DNA of 64,000 nucleotides from JBDHAC01 sp039588215. GTDB taxonomy: Bacteria; Gemmatimonadota; Gemmatimonadetes; Palauibacterales; Palauibacteraceae. Below the pieces are notes generated by a model. That model was not told the origin of the DNA, did no database searches, and worked only from the letters and a program-made list of their open reading frames with translations. Where the stretch lies: contig JBDHAD010000034.1 of the NCBI GenBank assembly GCA_039588215.1, positions 6,964 to 70,963 on the forward strand, written 5' to 3'. Both the position numbers and the translations under genes were made by a program. Shown here piece by piece: positions 9,275 through 17,845 of this stretch. Numbering within the stretch: the first letter of the stretch is position 1; each line of letters starts with the position of its first letter.

Positions 9275-9456
9275 CCCAGATGCACGAAAGCCCGCATGGT
9301 TGCGGGCTTTCTGCGTAATCGGGGCGGCGAGATTCGAACTCGCGACCTCCTGAACCCCATTCAAGCGGCGCAGCACCCGTACACTTCGATACACTTCTTT
9401 TGACTTCCGTACACTTCGATACAAACCTGCACACTCTGTGACAGTAGGCGTGACAG
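9275..9456 (-). repeat. tRNA-Pro-derived attachment-like repeat, copy B
   Basis: In order on the plus strand: terminator-like hairpin 9286-9311; tRNA-Pro(GGG) 3' half 9320-9363, identical to the intact gene from the acceptor end to the 5' strand of the anticodon stem; then the conserved iteron block 9364-9456 with TACACTTC units and a final GCGTGACAG. Beyond the anticodon stem the sequence does not continue as tRNA. This separates cassette 1 from cassette 2. Confidence 0.88.
9286..9311. terminator. Hairpin terminator copied with the tRNA 3' end (copy B)
   Basis: A perfect 10-bp stem (GAAAGCCCGC / GCGGGCTTTC) with a 6-nt loop. The same hairpin follows the intact tRNA-Pro gene. Here it can end the esterase-like gene on the plus strand. 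Confidence 0.75.
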
Positions 9457-9561
9457 GTCATTTCGGCAGTCCGCCGGAGCGTCGCTTGCCAGCCCCCTTT
9501 CCCATGATCAGCTTCAGATTGTGGAGATTCAGAGCTGACGCATTCACCCAGGCGGTTCTGC

Positions 9562-12174
9562 ATGGCTTCAAAGTTCGACAGGCTCGAAGCGGCGCTCGCT
9601 GACCGCTACCAGATCGAGCGTGAGCTGGGTCAGGGCGGCATGGCGACCGTCTACCTGGCCGAGGACCTGAAGCACGAACGCCAGGTGGCGATCAAGGTCC
9701 TCAAGCCCGAGCTCGCCGCCGTGATCGGGGCCGATCGGTTCCTGACCGAGATCAAGACCACCGCCAACCTCCAGCACCCCCACATCCTGCCGCTCTTCGA
9801 CTCGGGAGAGGCAGGCGGCTTCCTCTTTTATGTGATGCCTTATGTGGACGGGGAGAGCCTCAAACAGCGGCTGACTCGAGAGAAGCAGCTCTCGATCGAC
9901 GAAACCGTCCGCGTCGCCGCGGAGGTGGGCGACGCCCTCAACTACGCGCATCGCCGGGGCATCATCCACCGAGACGTCAAGCCGGAGAACGTGCTCCTCC
10001 AGGACGGACGGGTGCTCGTGGCCGACTTCGGCATCGCGCTCGCCGTGCATGCCGGGGGTGGAGCGCGGCTTACCGAGACGGGCTTGAGCCTCGGAACGCC
10101 CGCATACATGAGCCCGGAACAGGCGGCAGGGGACCGAGAGGTTGATGGCCGGACGGACGTCTACTCCCTGGGATGCCTCATCTACGAGATGCTCTCGGGA
10201 GAGCCACCGCACTCGGGTTCCACCGCGCAGGCCGTGCTGGCCAGCGTCCTTACCCAGCGTCCGCGGCCGGTGGTCGAGCTTCGGGAGACCGTGCCCGACT
10301 GGCTCGCGGCGCTGACCCACCGGGCGCTGGCCCGTCTCCCCGCCGACCGGTTCTCCACTGCCGGCGCACTGAGGGATCGGCTGCTCGATCCGGGCAAGGT
10401 CGCTCGAGACGTCGTACACGGTGCCGCGGGGCCCCGCGCGCCCCGAAGCTGGCACCTTCCGGCGGCATTGGGTGTTGCCGGTTTGGTGGCGGGCCTGATC
10501 TTGGGCGCGCTCTTCTCGGGCGGCCGCAGCATGGAGCCGCGACCGACGTACATTCCCGTGTCGCTGCCGGACGGGGTTGGTCTCAGAACCGAGTTCTTTA
10601 CGGCCTTGAATCGGAGCGTGACGATCTCACCCGACGGACGGACGGTGGTGTTCGTCGGTGAGCGTGGGGGGCAACGTCTGTATCGCTTGTCCCTCGACGC
10701 CCCGGGCGGGATCGAGCCGATCCCCGGGACCGAGGGAGCGCGTTCCCCCTTCTACTCCTCGACCGGAGTGTGGATCGGCTTCGTCTCCGGTTCCAGCCTG
10801 ATGAAAGTGCCCGCCGGCGGGGGCACAGCGACGGAGCTGGCCGCCGTCAGCGGGTTTCGGGGTGGTGCCTGGGGGCCGGACGACGAGTTCATCTACTACG
10901 TCCCCGTGTTGTTCGGGGGCGTGTGGAGGATGGCCGCCGACGGAGGCGAGCCCCAGGAGCTCACCAGACCCGCCCACGACGGCATCGATGCCGCCCACAT
11001 GTGGCCGACGATCCTGCCGAATGGGGATCTCCTGTTCACGAGCTGCTGCGGTGACGTAAGGACCTTCGTTCTGGAGGGCGCGGATCCGGAGCGGACGCCG
11101 CGATCGCTCATCCCGGGTGGTGACGCCCAGTACGTGCCGAGTGGGCACCTCGTCTTCATGCAGCGCGCGAACACGATGATCGCCGCCTACGATCTCGAAG
11201 CGCGCGAAGTCGGGCCACCGGAGCCCGTGCTCGACGCCGTGATCACGGGCCATGAAATGTTCGCCGAGATGGCGGTGTCGGCTTCGGGGACGGTCGCCTA
11301 CCTCGCGGGGAGATCGGAGTTCGAGCGACCGCTGGTGCGCATCTACCCCGACGGGTCGGTGAATTCCATCCCCATACCACCGGCGTCGCACGCATTCCCC
11401 ATCCGCTTCTCGCTGGACGGGAGGAGCCTCCTGTACGCCTCGTACGAGGAGAGCCAGGACATCTTCTCGTACGATCTCGTGGGGGGCCGCCAGCCGCGCC
11501 GACTCACCACCCATCCGTCCAACGACTACTCACCCATCTGGGGGCCCGGGCCGTCGAGGATCACCTTCACGTCGATCCGGGACGGCGGCCGTGATCTCTA
11601 CACGCTGGAGGTCGACTCCGGGACAGGACCCCAGCCGTTGTTCGGGAACGATCTGTCCAAATGGCCCCAGTCCTGGACGGCGGATGGAGCCTGGCTGCTC
11701 TTCCATGTGACGGATCCGGACACCGGAGAGGATCTCTGGCTCTACTCCGCGGAGGCCGACTCGGCCTGGGCCTTCCTCGATGAGCCCTACAACGAAAACC
11801 AGGGTGCCTTCGCGCCCTCGGGCGACTGGCTCGCATACGCCCGCGACGATTTCGGCCAGAGGCCCGAAATCTGGGCGATGGCTTTCCCGGATGCCGTGCC
11901 GTGCCCGGTCTCGAGCGGAGGGGGCAACTTCCCGGTGTGGTCCAGGGACGGCGCCCGGCTGTACTACCTGAAGGGGGACACGCTGATGTTGGCCGAAGCG
12001 GAAGGCGGAAGCGTCTGCGACGTGCGTCCCAGACCCTACGTCACCGGCATGAACACCGTCTGGGGACTCCCACCCGACGAGAGTTATGTGGTGACCGTAT
12101 CACCTCCCCCGCCTCCCGAGCTCAGGTTGGTGATCGATTGGGCGACCGAGTTGGAGGGGCGGGCGAGGGACTAG
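9562..12174 (+). CDS. Transmembrane Ser/Thr protein kinase with PD40 beta-propeller
   Basis: The 870-residue protein has an N-terminal Hanks-type kinase domain (about residues 16-275). It shows the glycine loop GQGGMATV, the ATP-anchoring Lys in VAIKVL (K45), HRDVKPEN (about 136-143), DFG (155-157) and an APE-equivalent SPEQ. One membrane helix near 300-320 (LGVAGLVAGLILGALF) is followed by a long PD40/TolB-like propeller with SPDGRTVVFVG-type repeats to the C-terminus. The expected topology is a cytosolic kinase and a periplasmic sensor domain. The ligand is unknown. The gene is alone in cassette 2. Its first 105 nt of leader (9457-9561) are clearly similar to the leader of the kinase gene in cassette 5. 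Confidence 0.9.
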   Translation: MASKFDRLEAALADRYQIERELGQGGMATVYLAEDLKHERQVAIKVLKPELAAVIGADRFLTEIKTTANLQHPHILPLFDSGEAGGFLFYVMPYVDGESLKQRLTREKQLSIDETVRVAAEVGDALNYAHRRGIIHRDVKPENVLLQDGRVLVADFGIALAVHAGGGARLTETGLSLGTPAYMSPEQAAGDREVDGRTDVYSLGCLIYEMLSGEPPHSGSTAQAVLASVLTQRPRPVVELRETVPDWLAALTHRALARLPADRFSTAGALRDRLLDPGKVARDVVHGAAGPRAPRSWHLPAALGVAGLVAGLILGALFSGGRSMEPRPTYIPVSLPDGVGLRTEFFTALNRSVTISPDGRTVVFVGERGGQRLYRLSLDAPGGIEPIPGTEGARSPFYSSTGVWIGFVSGSSLMKVPAGGGTATELAAVSGFRGGAWGPDDEFIYYVPVLFGGVWRMAADGGEPQELTRPAHDGIDAAHMWPTILPNGDLLFTSCCGDVRTFVLEGADPERTPRSLIPGGDAQYVPSGHLVFMQRANTMIAAYDLEAREVGPPEPVLDAVITGHEMFAEMAVSASGTVAYLAGRSEFERPLVRIYPDGSVNSIPIPPASHAFPIRFSLDGRSLLYASYEESQDIFSYDLVGGRQPRRLTTHPSNDYSPIWGPGPSRITFTSIRDGGRDLYTLEVDSGTGPQPLFGNDLSKWPQSWTADGAWLLFHVTDPDTGEDLWLYSAEADSAWAFLDEPYNENQGAFAPSGDWLAYARDDFGQRPEIWAMAFPDAVPCPVSSGGGNFPVWSRDGARLYYLKGDTLMLAEAEGGSVCDVRPRPYVTGMNTVWGLPPDESYVVTVSPPPPPELRLVIDWATELEGRARD

Positions 12175-12223
12175 ACGAGGCTCGCCGGAGCAGGTGGTCG
12201 AGCGCTTCAGCGGGATACGACCG

Positions 12224-12422
12224 TAGATGCTGAAAGCCCGCATGGTTGCGGGCTTTTCGCATAATCGGGGCGGCGAGATTCGAACTCGCGACCTCCTGAA
12301 CCCCATTCAACCGGCGCAGCACGCGTACACCCGCGTACACTTGATCTCACGCTGATTTCGGTGGAACGACGTGATCTCAGTCGATCTCAGACTTGCTCAT
12401 TCTGTGACAGCTAGCGTGACAG
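12224..12422 (-). repeat. tRNA-Pro-derived attachment-like repeat, copy C
   Basis: Hairpin at 12232-12256, tRNA-Pro 3' half at 12266-12309, then a diverged flank 12310-12422. The flank keeps the ends (GGCGCAGCAC at one side, GTGACAGCTAGCGTGACAG at the other), but the iterons are changed to GTACACCCGCGTACACTTGATC-like units. It separates cassette 2 from cassette 3. The stretch 12423-12557 holds no gene I can support. Confidence 0.82.
12232..12256. terminator. Hairpin terminator copied with the tRNA 3' end (copy C)
   Basis: The stem GAAAGCCCGC / GCGGGCTTTT with a 6-nt loop follows the cassette 2 kinase gene by about 60 nt. Confidence 0.7.
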
Positions 12423-12557
12423 TCCGTGATGATCTCCTCAGACCCACTGACCAGCTTTCGGTTCTCTGGGTCTAACTCACCCGTACCGGGGCCCTCGGTC
12501 GCCGGATCTCAAAGGAGCCTGCGTGGCAGCCGTCGGAGATCATCCCCCGAAAGGAAG

Positions 12558-13316
12558 TTATGGAGCCGCACCTGCAACCATTTCCAGTATTTCATCTGGA
12601 GAAAACCTGCTCAACTCAAGAATGTTCTTCCCGGAATCAGCCATCGCCCTGTTTACGAGATACATGCCAGTTCGATAACCGATGGCAAACCGGCCATCCG
12701 GGTGTTGACTCATCCAATGCCCGTAATTGGCGTCGATGGGCAGAGCCAGGATTTCCTTCAACCACAGGTCCCCATTCTCAGGATTGGCGAGCTTTTCAAA
12801 CGAACCGTCCGCGTACTGCTCGGAGAAAACTACCGCCAAGCCTTCGTTGACTGCGGCGATGGGGATACCTCGCCCAAACTTGTTGCCCGTCATGGTCCAG
12901 CCACGATCCTGATGATGAAACTCGTGAAAAACCAAACGAGATAGATTCTTGTTGACCGCCGCAGAAATGCCACCGGGGAATCCAGCAGAAATATCGATGA
13001 TGACTAGCCCCGGTGCATCGGAGCGACCATTAAGATCCATTGACGTCCCCCAGTAGTCGAACCTTTCGTCAACAAACGTCACTATTACACTGATGTCTTC
13101 CGGTAAGGAGGGCACTAGTGCTCGTACCCTTCTTTCCGCCTCTGCTATGATATTGGTGATGAGACGTTGTTCCTCAGGCTTGACTCCATATCTTTCGCTG
13201 TCTTTAAACTGTATGTCCAGTCCCGTTTGATCCATCGACGTTTCCGTGTCAATGGCTAACACGGTATGAGTGCTGGTTAGAACACAGGTCAAGATAATTG
13301 TTGATGCTCTGGACAT
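12558..13316 (-). CDS. Secreted metalloprotease-like protein with HEFHH motif
   Basis: The 252-residue protein begins with an uncleaved-looking or Sec-type hydrophobic N-terminus (MSRASTIILTCVLTSTHTVLA). It contains LVFHEFHHQDRG at about 130-138 and AAVNEGLAVVFSE at about 154-166. Together these give HExxH plus a downstream Glu, the pattern of gluzincin-type zinc proteases such as DUF2268/peptidase-MA-like proteins. Zinc ligands would be H131, H135 and E158 (inferred). It is the only gene of cassette 3 and runs opposite to most cargo. Its base composition is visibly less GC-rich than neighbouring genes, consistent with a foreign source. The substrate is unknown. Confidence 0.65.
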   Translation of the reverse strand: MSRASTIILTCVLTSTHTVLAIDTETSMDQTGLDIQFKDSERYGVKPEEQRLITNIIAEAERRVRALVPSLPEDISVIVTFVDERFDYWGTSMDLNGRSDAPGLVIIDISAGFPGGISAAVNKNLSRLVFHEFHHQDRGWTMTGNKFGRGIPIAAVNEGLAVVFSEQYADGSFEKLANPENGDLWLKEILALPIDANYGHWMSQHPDGRFAIGYRTGMYLVNRAMADSGKNILELSRFSPDEILEMVAGAAP

Positions 13317-13493
13317 GTTCCATGTACTCCGTGCCTGTCTTGCTTCAATTCGGGTGTACCAAGATAGCTCACATTTGAAGCATAAGCGTTCACGTCGCGG
13401 CTTTGTCTTGGCAATAGGGGTTCAACGGTGTGGTTCTTCTTATTGCGTATTCCCGTGGTGCGCACCGACCTTGCACGCAGAGATGTCCTTGGG

Positions 13494-13695
13494 CCCAGAA
13501 TGCACGAAAGCCCGCATGTTCGCGGGCTTTCGACCAATCGGGGCGGCGAGATTCGAACTCGCGACCTCCTGAACCCCATTCAAGCGGCGCAGCACCCGCA
13601 CACTTCGATACAATTCAGTATACACCGATTGGACCGTTTTGACTTCCGTACACTTCAGTACAAACCTGCACACCCTGTGACAGCTAGCGTGACAG
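13494..13695 (-). repeat. tRNA-Pro-derived attachment-like repeat, copy D
   Basis: Hairpin at 13506-13531, tRNA-Pro 3' half at 13539-13582 and iteron flank 13583-13695, ending GTGACAGCTAGCGTGACAG. Together with 13317-13493, which has no gene, this separates cassette 3 from cassette 4. Confidence 0.87.
13506..13531. terminator. Hairpin terminator copied with the tRNA 3' end (copy D)
   Basis: The perfect stem GAAAGCCCGC / GCGGGCTTTC is kept, but the loop differs (ATGTTC instead of ATGGTT). Confidence 0.7.
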
Positions 13696-13826
13696 TTCGG
13701 GATCCCAGCAGCCTCTCCCGCTCCGCCACGAGCTACTCAGTGCCGAAGGCGACGGTGGGCCTTGAAGAGGGGGCGCCCCGCGTGGGGCCGCCCCGGCCGC
13801 GTAGCCCGACGGATCGAGTTGAGAGC

Positions 13827-14525
13827 CTACGGCGTGATTGTGATGTTCAACTCGAGGGGACCGCTCCAGAGGATGGTCTGGAGATCGCCGAGCGTATACA
13901 GATGCGCTTGGTCGGCCGTCACCGTTCTCGAGCCATCCCCGTTGATCGTTACCAGCGCCTGCTGGAACACGAAGTTGTAGTAGTCACCACCATAGAAGAA
14001 AAAGTGGGCAGTAGGGCCGAAGGCTCCCGTCGGCTTGACCTTGTTCCCTCTGATCACGTACGAGGGAATGTTATCGAATGGGGTGCAGCTGCTCGCGCTG
14101 CCACAAATGTCGTCTTCCAACAAATCAGGAAGCTGGATGAACAACCAACCTGCGCCCGGTACGTCCTCTCCGTTGCAGGTAGGGATGGTTACGCCTGCCA
14201 GCGCGGGAATGACCGGGAGGTCTTGAAGAAACATGTGGCGAGCAGGACACTGCGGCTCCAGCCGGAAGCGGGCCGTCACGTGATCCCCATCGTAGAACCC
14301 CAAGCCATCGGAGGAGACGCGAGCCCCCGATACCGGATCGTTGAGCTCGGCCATCAAGGTGAGTGGAGGTGGGGGTGGGGGACCTCCCTTGCCGCCGCTT
14401 TTCCCAAACCGTGGCGTCAACTCGTCAGAGGCCGCTTGAGTCGGGGCATCGGCGCAAGCGAACCCCAGGAGTGCGACCGCAACGACCAACGCGGCCGACA
14501 AGAGAGAGCTTCGGGTCCTCGGCAT
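13827..14525 (-). CDS. Secreted hypothetical lipoprotein
   Basis: A 232-residue protein starting at the ATG giving MPRTRSSLLS, placed 5 nt after a strong GGAGGT ribosome binding site; a GTG 6 nt upstream is less likely. The signal peptide ends in LLGFACADAP, a plausible lipobox (GFAC). A Gly/Pro-rich linker (GKSGGKGGPPPPPP) follows, then a beta-rich domain with several Cys (for example CPARHMF, TIPTCNGED, DDICGSASSC) that may form disulfides in the periplasm. I do not recognise the family. It is divergent from the regulator gene at 14707 in the same cassette, and the 180-nt gap must hold both promoters. Confidence 0.65.
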   Translation of the reverse strand: MPRTRSSLLSAALVVAVALLGFACADAPTQAASDELTPRFGKSGGKGGPPPPPPLTLMAELNDPVSGARVSSDGLGFYDGDHVTARFRLEPQCPARHMFLQDLPVIPALAGVTIPTCNGEDVPGAGWLFIQLPDLLEDDICGSASSCTPFDNIPSYVIRGNKVKPTGAFGPTAHFFFYGGDYYNFVFQQALVTINGDGSRTVTADQAHLYTLGDLQTILWSGPLELNITITP

Positions 14526-14706
14526 ACTCACCTCCGTGTTAGAACCACGCGCCTAATCTCGGGTCTCGCTCGTTTTGCCCGGGATTGTAGCGCTTCTGGA
14601 TGGGCGCCATGCCATTGGTGTACATAGGCCCCCGCGCCTAGATTTATAGCCGCACCGGGTAAACGCTCGGTTCCGTTTCAATTAATCCAGGTGGCCGCTC
14701 ACGGGC

Positions 14707-17361
14707 GTGATATCCCTCAAGCTGTTTGGCCGTCCGTTCTTAGAGGACGACGACGGTCTCCTCACCGGACGAGCCGTTCAGCGCCATCGCCTGGCCCTCC
14801 TGGCCCTCCTTGCCCTGGCCCCGGGCCGGTCCCTGAGTCGGGAGAAGCTCGTGGGCTATCTGTGGCCTGAGCGCAGAACTCACCGTGCACGCAACCTGCT
14901 CAACGTGTCCGTGCACATGCTCCGCAAGACACTCGGTGCTGACGCGTTGCTCTCCGAGGGCGATGATCTGCGGCTGAACATAGACTTGGTGCGGGTGGAC
15001 GTGGCGGAGTTCGAGGACGCGCTGGCGTCTGGTGCGTCCGAGCGTGCGGTTTCGCGTTATATCGCCCCGTTCCTCGACGGCTTTTACCTGGACGGCTCGC
15101 CGGAGTTCGAGCGCTGGGTGGATGGCGAGCAGGCCCGCTTGGCCGGTCTGTACGAGCGGGCGTTGGAGTCGCTGGCGAAAGAGGTCGGGACTCGTGGAGA
15201 TCACGAAGCAGCGGTGGGGTGGTGGCGCCGGCTTTCGGCACACAACCCGTACAACGGACGTGTGGCGTTGGGGCTCATGAGGTCGCTTGAGACGGCGGGC
15301 GACCGGGGAGGGGCCATCCGCCACGCCCAAGCCCACGAGGCCCTGCTTCGCGAGGAGCTGGGAGCCAAGCCCGATTCGCAGGTAGCGGCCCTAGCCGAGC
15401 GTCTGAAGAAGAAGCCTGCCGGTGTGCCTTCCGTTAGGGAGGCAGAACCAGGCGAGCATACCCCAGCGGAAGTCCCAATGAGTCAGCCCGGCTCTCTTGA
15501 GCTTTCACACGGCGGGCATCTGGAGCCCTCTTTCGAGGCTGAATCTCCACCCAAGGGGTTGTCCGAGGCGGGCCGGCGCTGGCTGTTCTGGACTGCTCTG
15601 GCTACGGCCGTCGTCGTGGTTGCGCTCGTGGGCATCGGCGAGCTCCGGAGCTCGGACGCTGAGCGATTAGAAAAGCCGGCGCGAGTAGATGCAGCGCTCA
15701 ATCCTCGCCGCGTCCTGGTCCTACCCCTGGAGAACGAGACGGGCGACACAGAGCTCGACGCACTTGGCCGCGTAATCGCCGACTGGACGATTCAGGGGAT
15801 CGCGCGGACGGGGCTTGTGGAAGTGGTGAGCTTTCCCGGAACCTTGGAATTGACCGAAGCCCTGATCGGCAGTTCCGCACTGACGCTCGACCCTGGGCAG
15901 CGAGTACAGTGGTTCGCTCGAAACGCGGCCGCGGGAACGGTCGTGTGGGGCTCGCTCTCCCAGGAGGCGGGACATCTCACGATCCAGGCCCAGGTGTCGG
16001 ACGTGGCGAACAACAAGTTGCTCGCCGTGATCCCGCCCGTCACGGCTTCACGCGGGTCTCCGCTCGTGGGCGCGGAACTCATCCGGCAACGTGTGATGGG
16101 GTTCTTGGCGGTTCGATTTGGCTCTGCGCTGAGCGGATGGGCGGAGACCGCGCCCCTCGCTCCACCGCCCATGTACGACGCCTACCTGGAGTACGTGGCC
16201 GGATTGGAGACGTGGAATTGGGAGGAAATCTACGCTCATTATTCTCGCGCGGTGGCGATCGACAGCACCTTCGCGCACGCCCTGATCGGCTTGCTCAAGG
16301 CAGGCATGGTGTTGTATTCGAGGCTAGATCGCGACTCGGCCACAGTCGCTTTGGATTCTGTCATCGCCCTCATCGAACGGCGTCGGCACCTCCTGTCGCC
16401 AACCGACCGCTACCAGGTGCGCGCGCTCGAGGCCTCTTTCTTCCAGCACGATCAGTTGGCTGCGTACGATGCCGAGCGGAAGGCGGCAGCCTTGTCCCCC
16501 GATCGGTTGAATGCGCTGTTGGGCGTCGCGTTCTCGATCGGACACTATCGGGAGACGGTCGAGATCCTGCGCCGCCCCGATTTCCCGCTGATGGGACGCC
16601 CCTATCGGTGGAAGATTCTCACCGCCTCGCTCCACTTCCTCGGTGAACACGAAGAGGAGCTGAAGCAGGCCCGTCAGGGGAAGGAGGAACGTCCGGGACG
16701 CCTCTCCCTCTTCGAACAAGAAGCGACAGCACTGGCGGCGCTCGGGCGCCTTGACGAGCTGGACGACGCGATCGAGGAGGGACTCCGGCTCGGAACCGGT
16801 CAGTCCGACATGCCATCGGGTGTATTCCTCAAGGTTACTGGCAACGAGCTGCTGTGGCACGGACACGAGGAGGCAGGGCGTGAGGTCCTGCGTCGCGCCC
16901 TGCCGGCCCTTCGGGAGCTGGCGAGCCGTTCAAGCAATGGGGGCTCAGATCTTTTCACGTTAGCGGAAGCTCTGTTCTTCCTGAACGAATGGGACGAGGT
17001 CCGTGAACTGACCGAGCCGCGCGTTACCGCTGCGACTGCTCTTGAAAGGGCACAGTGGTGGTACCCTCTGCTCGGCATGGCTGCGGCAAAATCGGGAGCC
17101 CCGACGGCGGCACGAAAATATGAGGAACGTCTGAAGGAGCTCGATGAAAGCGCTGAGTTCTCGATCGGGTTTGGCGCATCCCGGCCGAGATTCGCACGTG
17201 CCCAAATAGCAGCGGCACTGGGCGAGTGTGAGCGTGCGACCCAGCTGCTTGGCGATGCGTTGAGGAAGGGACACGGCCACCAGTACATTCATCGGCGACC
17301 CGGGTTCATCGACTGTAAAGACCATCCAGCATTTCAGGAGATTGCGCAGCCGCATGGGTAG
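14707..17361 (+). CDS. SARP-type (OmpR-like winged helix + BTAD) membrane protein with TPR region
   Basis: The 884-residue protein starts at GTG 14707. Residues 1-95 look like an OmpR/SARP winged helix (ISLKLFGRPFL, HRLALLALLALAPGRSLSREKLVGYLWPE, LNVSVHMLRKTLG). Residues 96-240 match the bacterial transcriptional activator (BTAD) helical domain, ending EELGAKPDSQVAALAERL. One membrane helix at about 290-312 (FWTALATAVVVVALVGI) follows. Next come a TolB/FlgO-like segment (RRVLVLPLENETGDTELDALG) and TPR-like helices to the end. A DNA-binding domain linked through the membrane to a periplasmic TPR domain suggests a one-protein transmembrane regulator of the ToxR/CadC kind. This inference rests on topology. 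The gene ends just before repeat copy E1. Confidence 0.78.
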   Translation: MISLKLFGRPFLEDDDGLLTGRAVQRHRLALLALLALAPGRSLSREKLVGYLWPERRTHRARNLLNVSVHMLRKTLGADALLSEGDDLRLNIDLVRVDVAEFEDALASGASERAVSRYIAPFLDGFYLDGSPEFERWVDGEQARLAGLYERALESLAKEVGTRGDHEAAVGWWRRLSAHNPYNGRVALGLMRSLETAGDRGGAIRHAQAHEALLREELGAKPDSQVAALAERLKKKPAGVPSVREAEPGEHTPAEVPMSQPGSLELSHGGHLEPSFEAESPPKGLSEAGRRWLFWTALATAVVVVALVGIGELRSSDAERLEKPARVDAALNPRRVLVLPLENETGDTELDALGRVIADWTIQGIARTGLVEVVSFPGTLELTEALIGSSALTLDPGQRVQWFARNAAAGTVVWGSLSQEAGHLTIQAQVSDVANNKLLAVIPPVTASRGSPLVGAELIRQRVMGFLAVRFGSALSGWAETAPLAPPPMYDAYLEYVAGLETWNWEEIYAHYSRAVAIDSTFAHALIGLLKAGMVLYSRLDRDSATVALDSVIALIERRRHLLSPTDRYQVRALEASFFQHDQLAAYDAERKAAALSPDRLNALLGVAFSIGHYRETVEILRRPDFPLMGRPYRWKILTASLHFLGEHEEELKQARQGKEERPGRLSLFEQEATALAALGRLDELDDAIEEGLRLGTGQSDMPSGVFLKVTGNELLWHGHEEAGREVLRRALPALRELASRSSNGGSDLFTLAEALFFLNEWDEVRELTEPRVTAATALERAQWWYPLLGMAAAKSGAPTAARKYEERLKELDESAEFSIGFGASRPRFARAQIAAALGECERATQLLGDALRKGHGHQYIHRRPGFIDCKDHPAFQEIAQPHG

Positions 17362-17366
17362 CGCCT

Positions 17367-17425
17367 CCCAGATGCACGAAAGCCCGCATGGTTGCAGGCT
17401 TTCTGCCAATCGGGGCGGCGAGATT
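17367..17425 (-). repeat. Truncated tRNA-Pro-derived repeat, copy E1
   Basis: The hairpin 17378-17403 (one stem mismatch) is followed by only the first 15 bases of the tRNA 3' end (17411-17425), after which the match stops abruptly. The 67 bases to copy E2 hold a short palindromic stretch (AGCTACGATCGCTACGCGATC) and nothing coding. Confidence 0.75.
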
Positions 17426-17492
17426 AGCTACGATCGCTACGCGATCCGCTGATCTCCCGCCACATCCATCCCGGTAAGACAGTGCAGCATAT

Positions 17493-17738
17493 CGGGGCGG
17501 CGAGATTCGGGGAGCTTGCGACGAGCGAGGACCGCGTCAGCGGCCGCAGCTCTCACTCGCGACCTCCTGCCGTCGAGCCGCAGGCGAGACACTGAGCAGG
17601 CGCAGCCTGCGAAGCCACCCCATTCAAGCGGCGCAGCACCCGCACACTTCGATACACTTCCGTACACACTGATTTCGCCGTTTTGACCTCAGTACACTTC
17701 CGTACAAACCTGCACACTCTGTGACAGTAGGCGTGACA
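17493..17738 (-). repeat. tRNA-Pro-derived attachment-like repeat, copy E2 (long form)
   Basis: tRNA-Pro 3' half split by the same two insertions seen in copy A (core 17493-17626), followed by the iteron flank 17627-17738 ending GTGACAGTAGGCGTGACA. The copies differ at a few positions, including GTAGGCTAC in A against GCAGGCTGC here, so this is not a recent perfect duplication. It separates cassette 4 from cassette 5. Confidence 0.82.
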
Positions 17739-17845
17739 AGTCATTTTGGCAGTCTGTCGGGCCTTTGCTTGCCGCCCCCCTTCCCCATGATCAGCTTCAA
17801 GAGCGTGGAGGCTCTGAGCTGACACCCTGACCCAGGCGGTCCGCG

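Noticed and set aside
12122..13673. Small minus-strand ORFs containing VLRRLNGVQEVASSNLAAPI-like peptides
   Set aside because: These are translations of the tRNA-Pro 3' half and iteron block; the similarity between them is nucleotide repeat identity, not a protein family.
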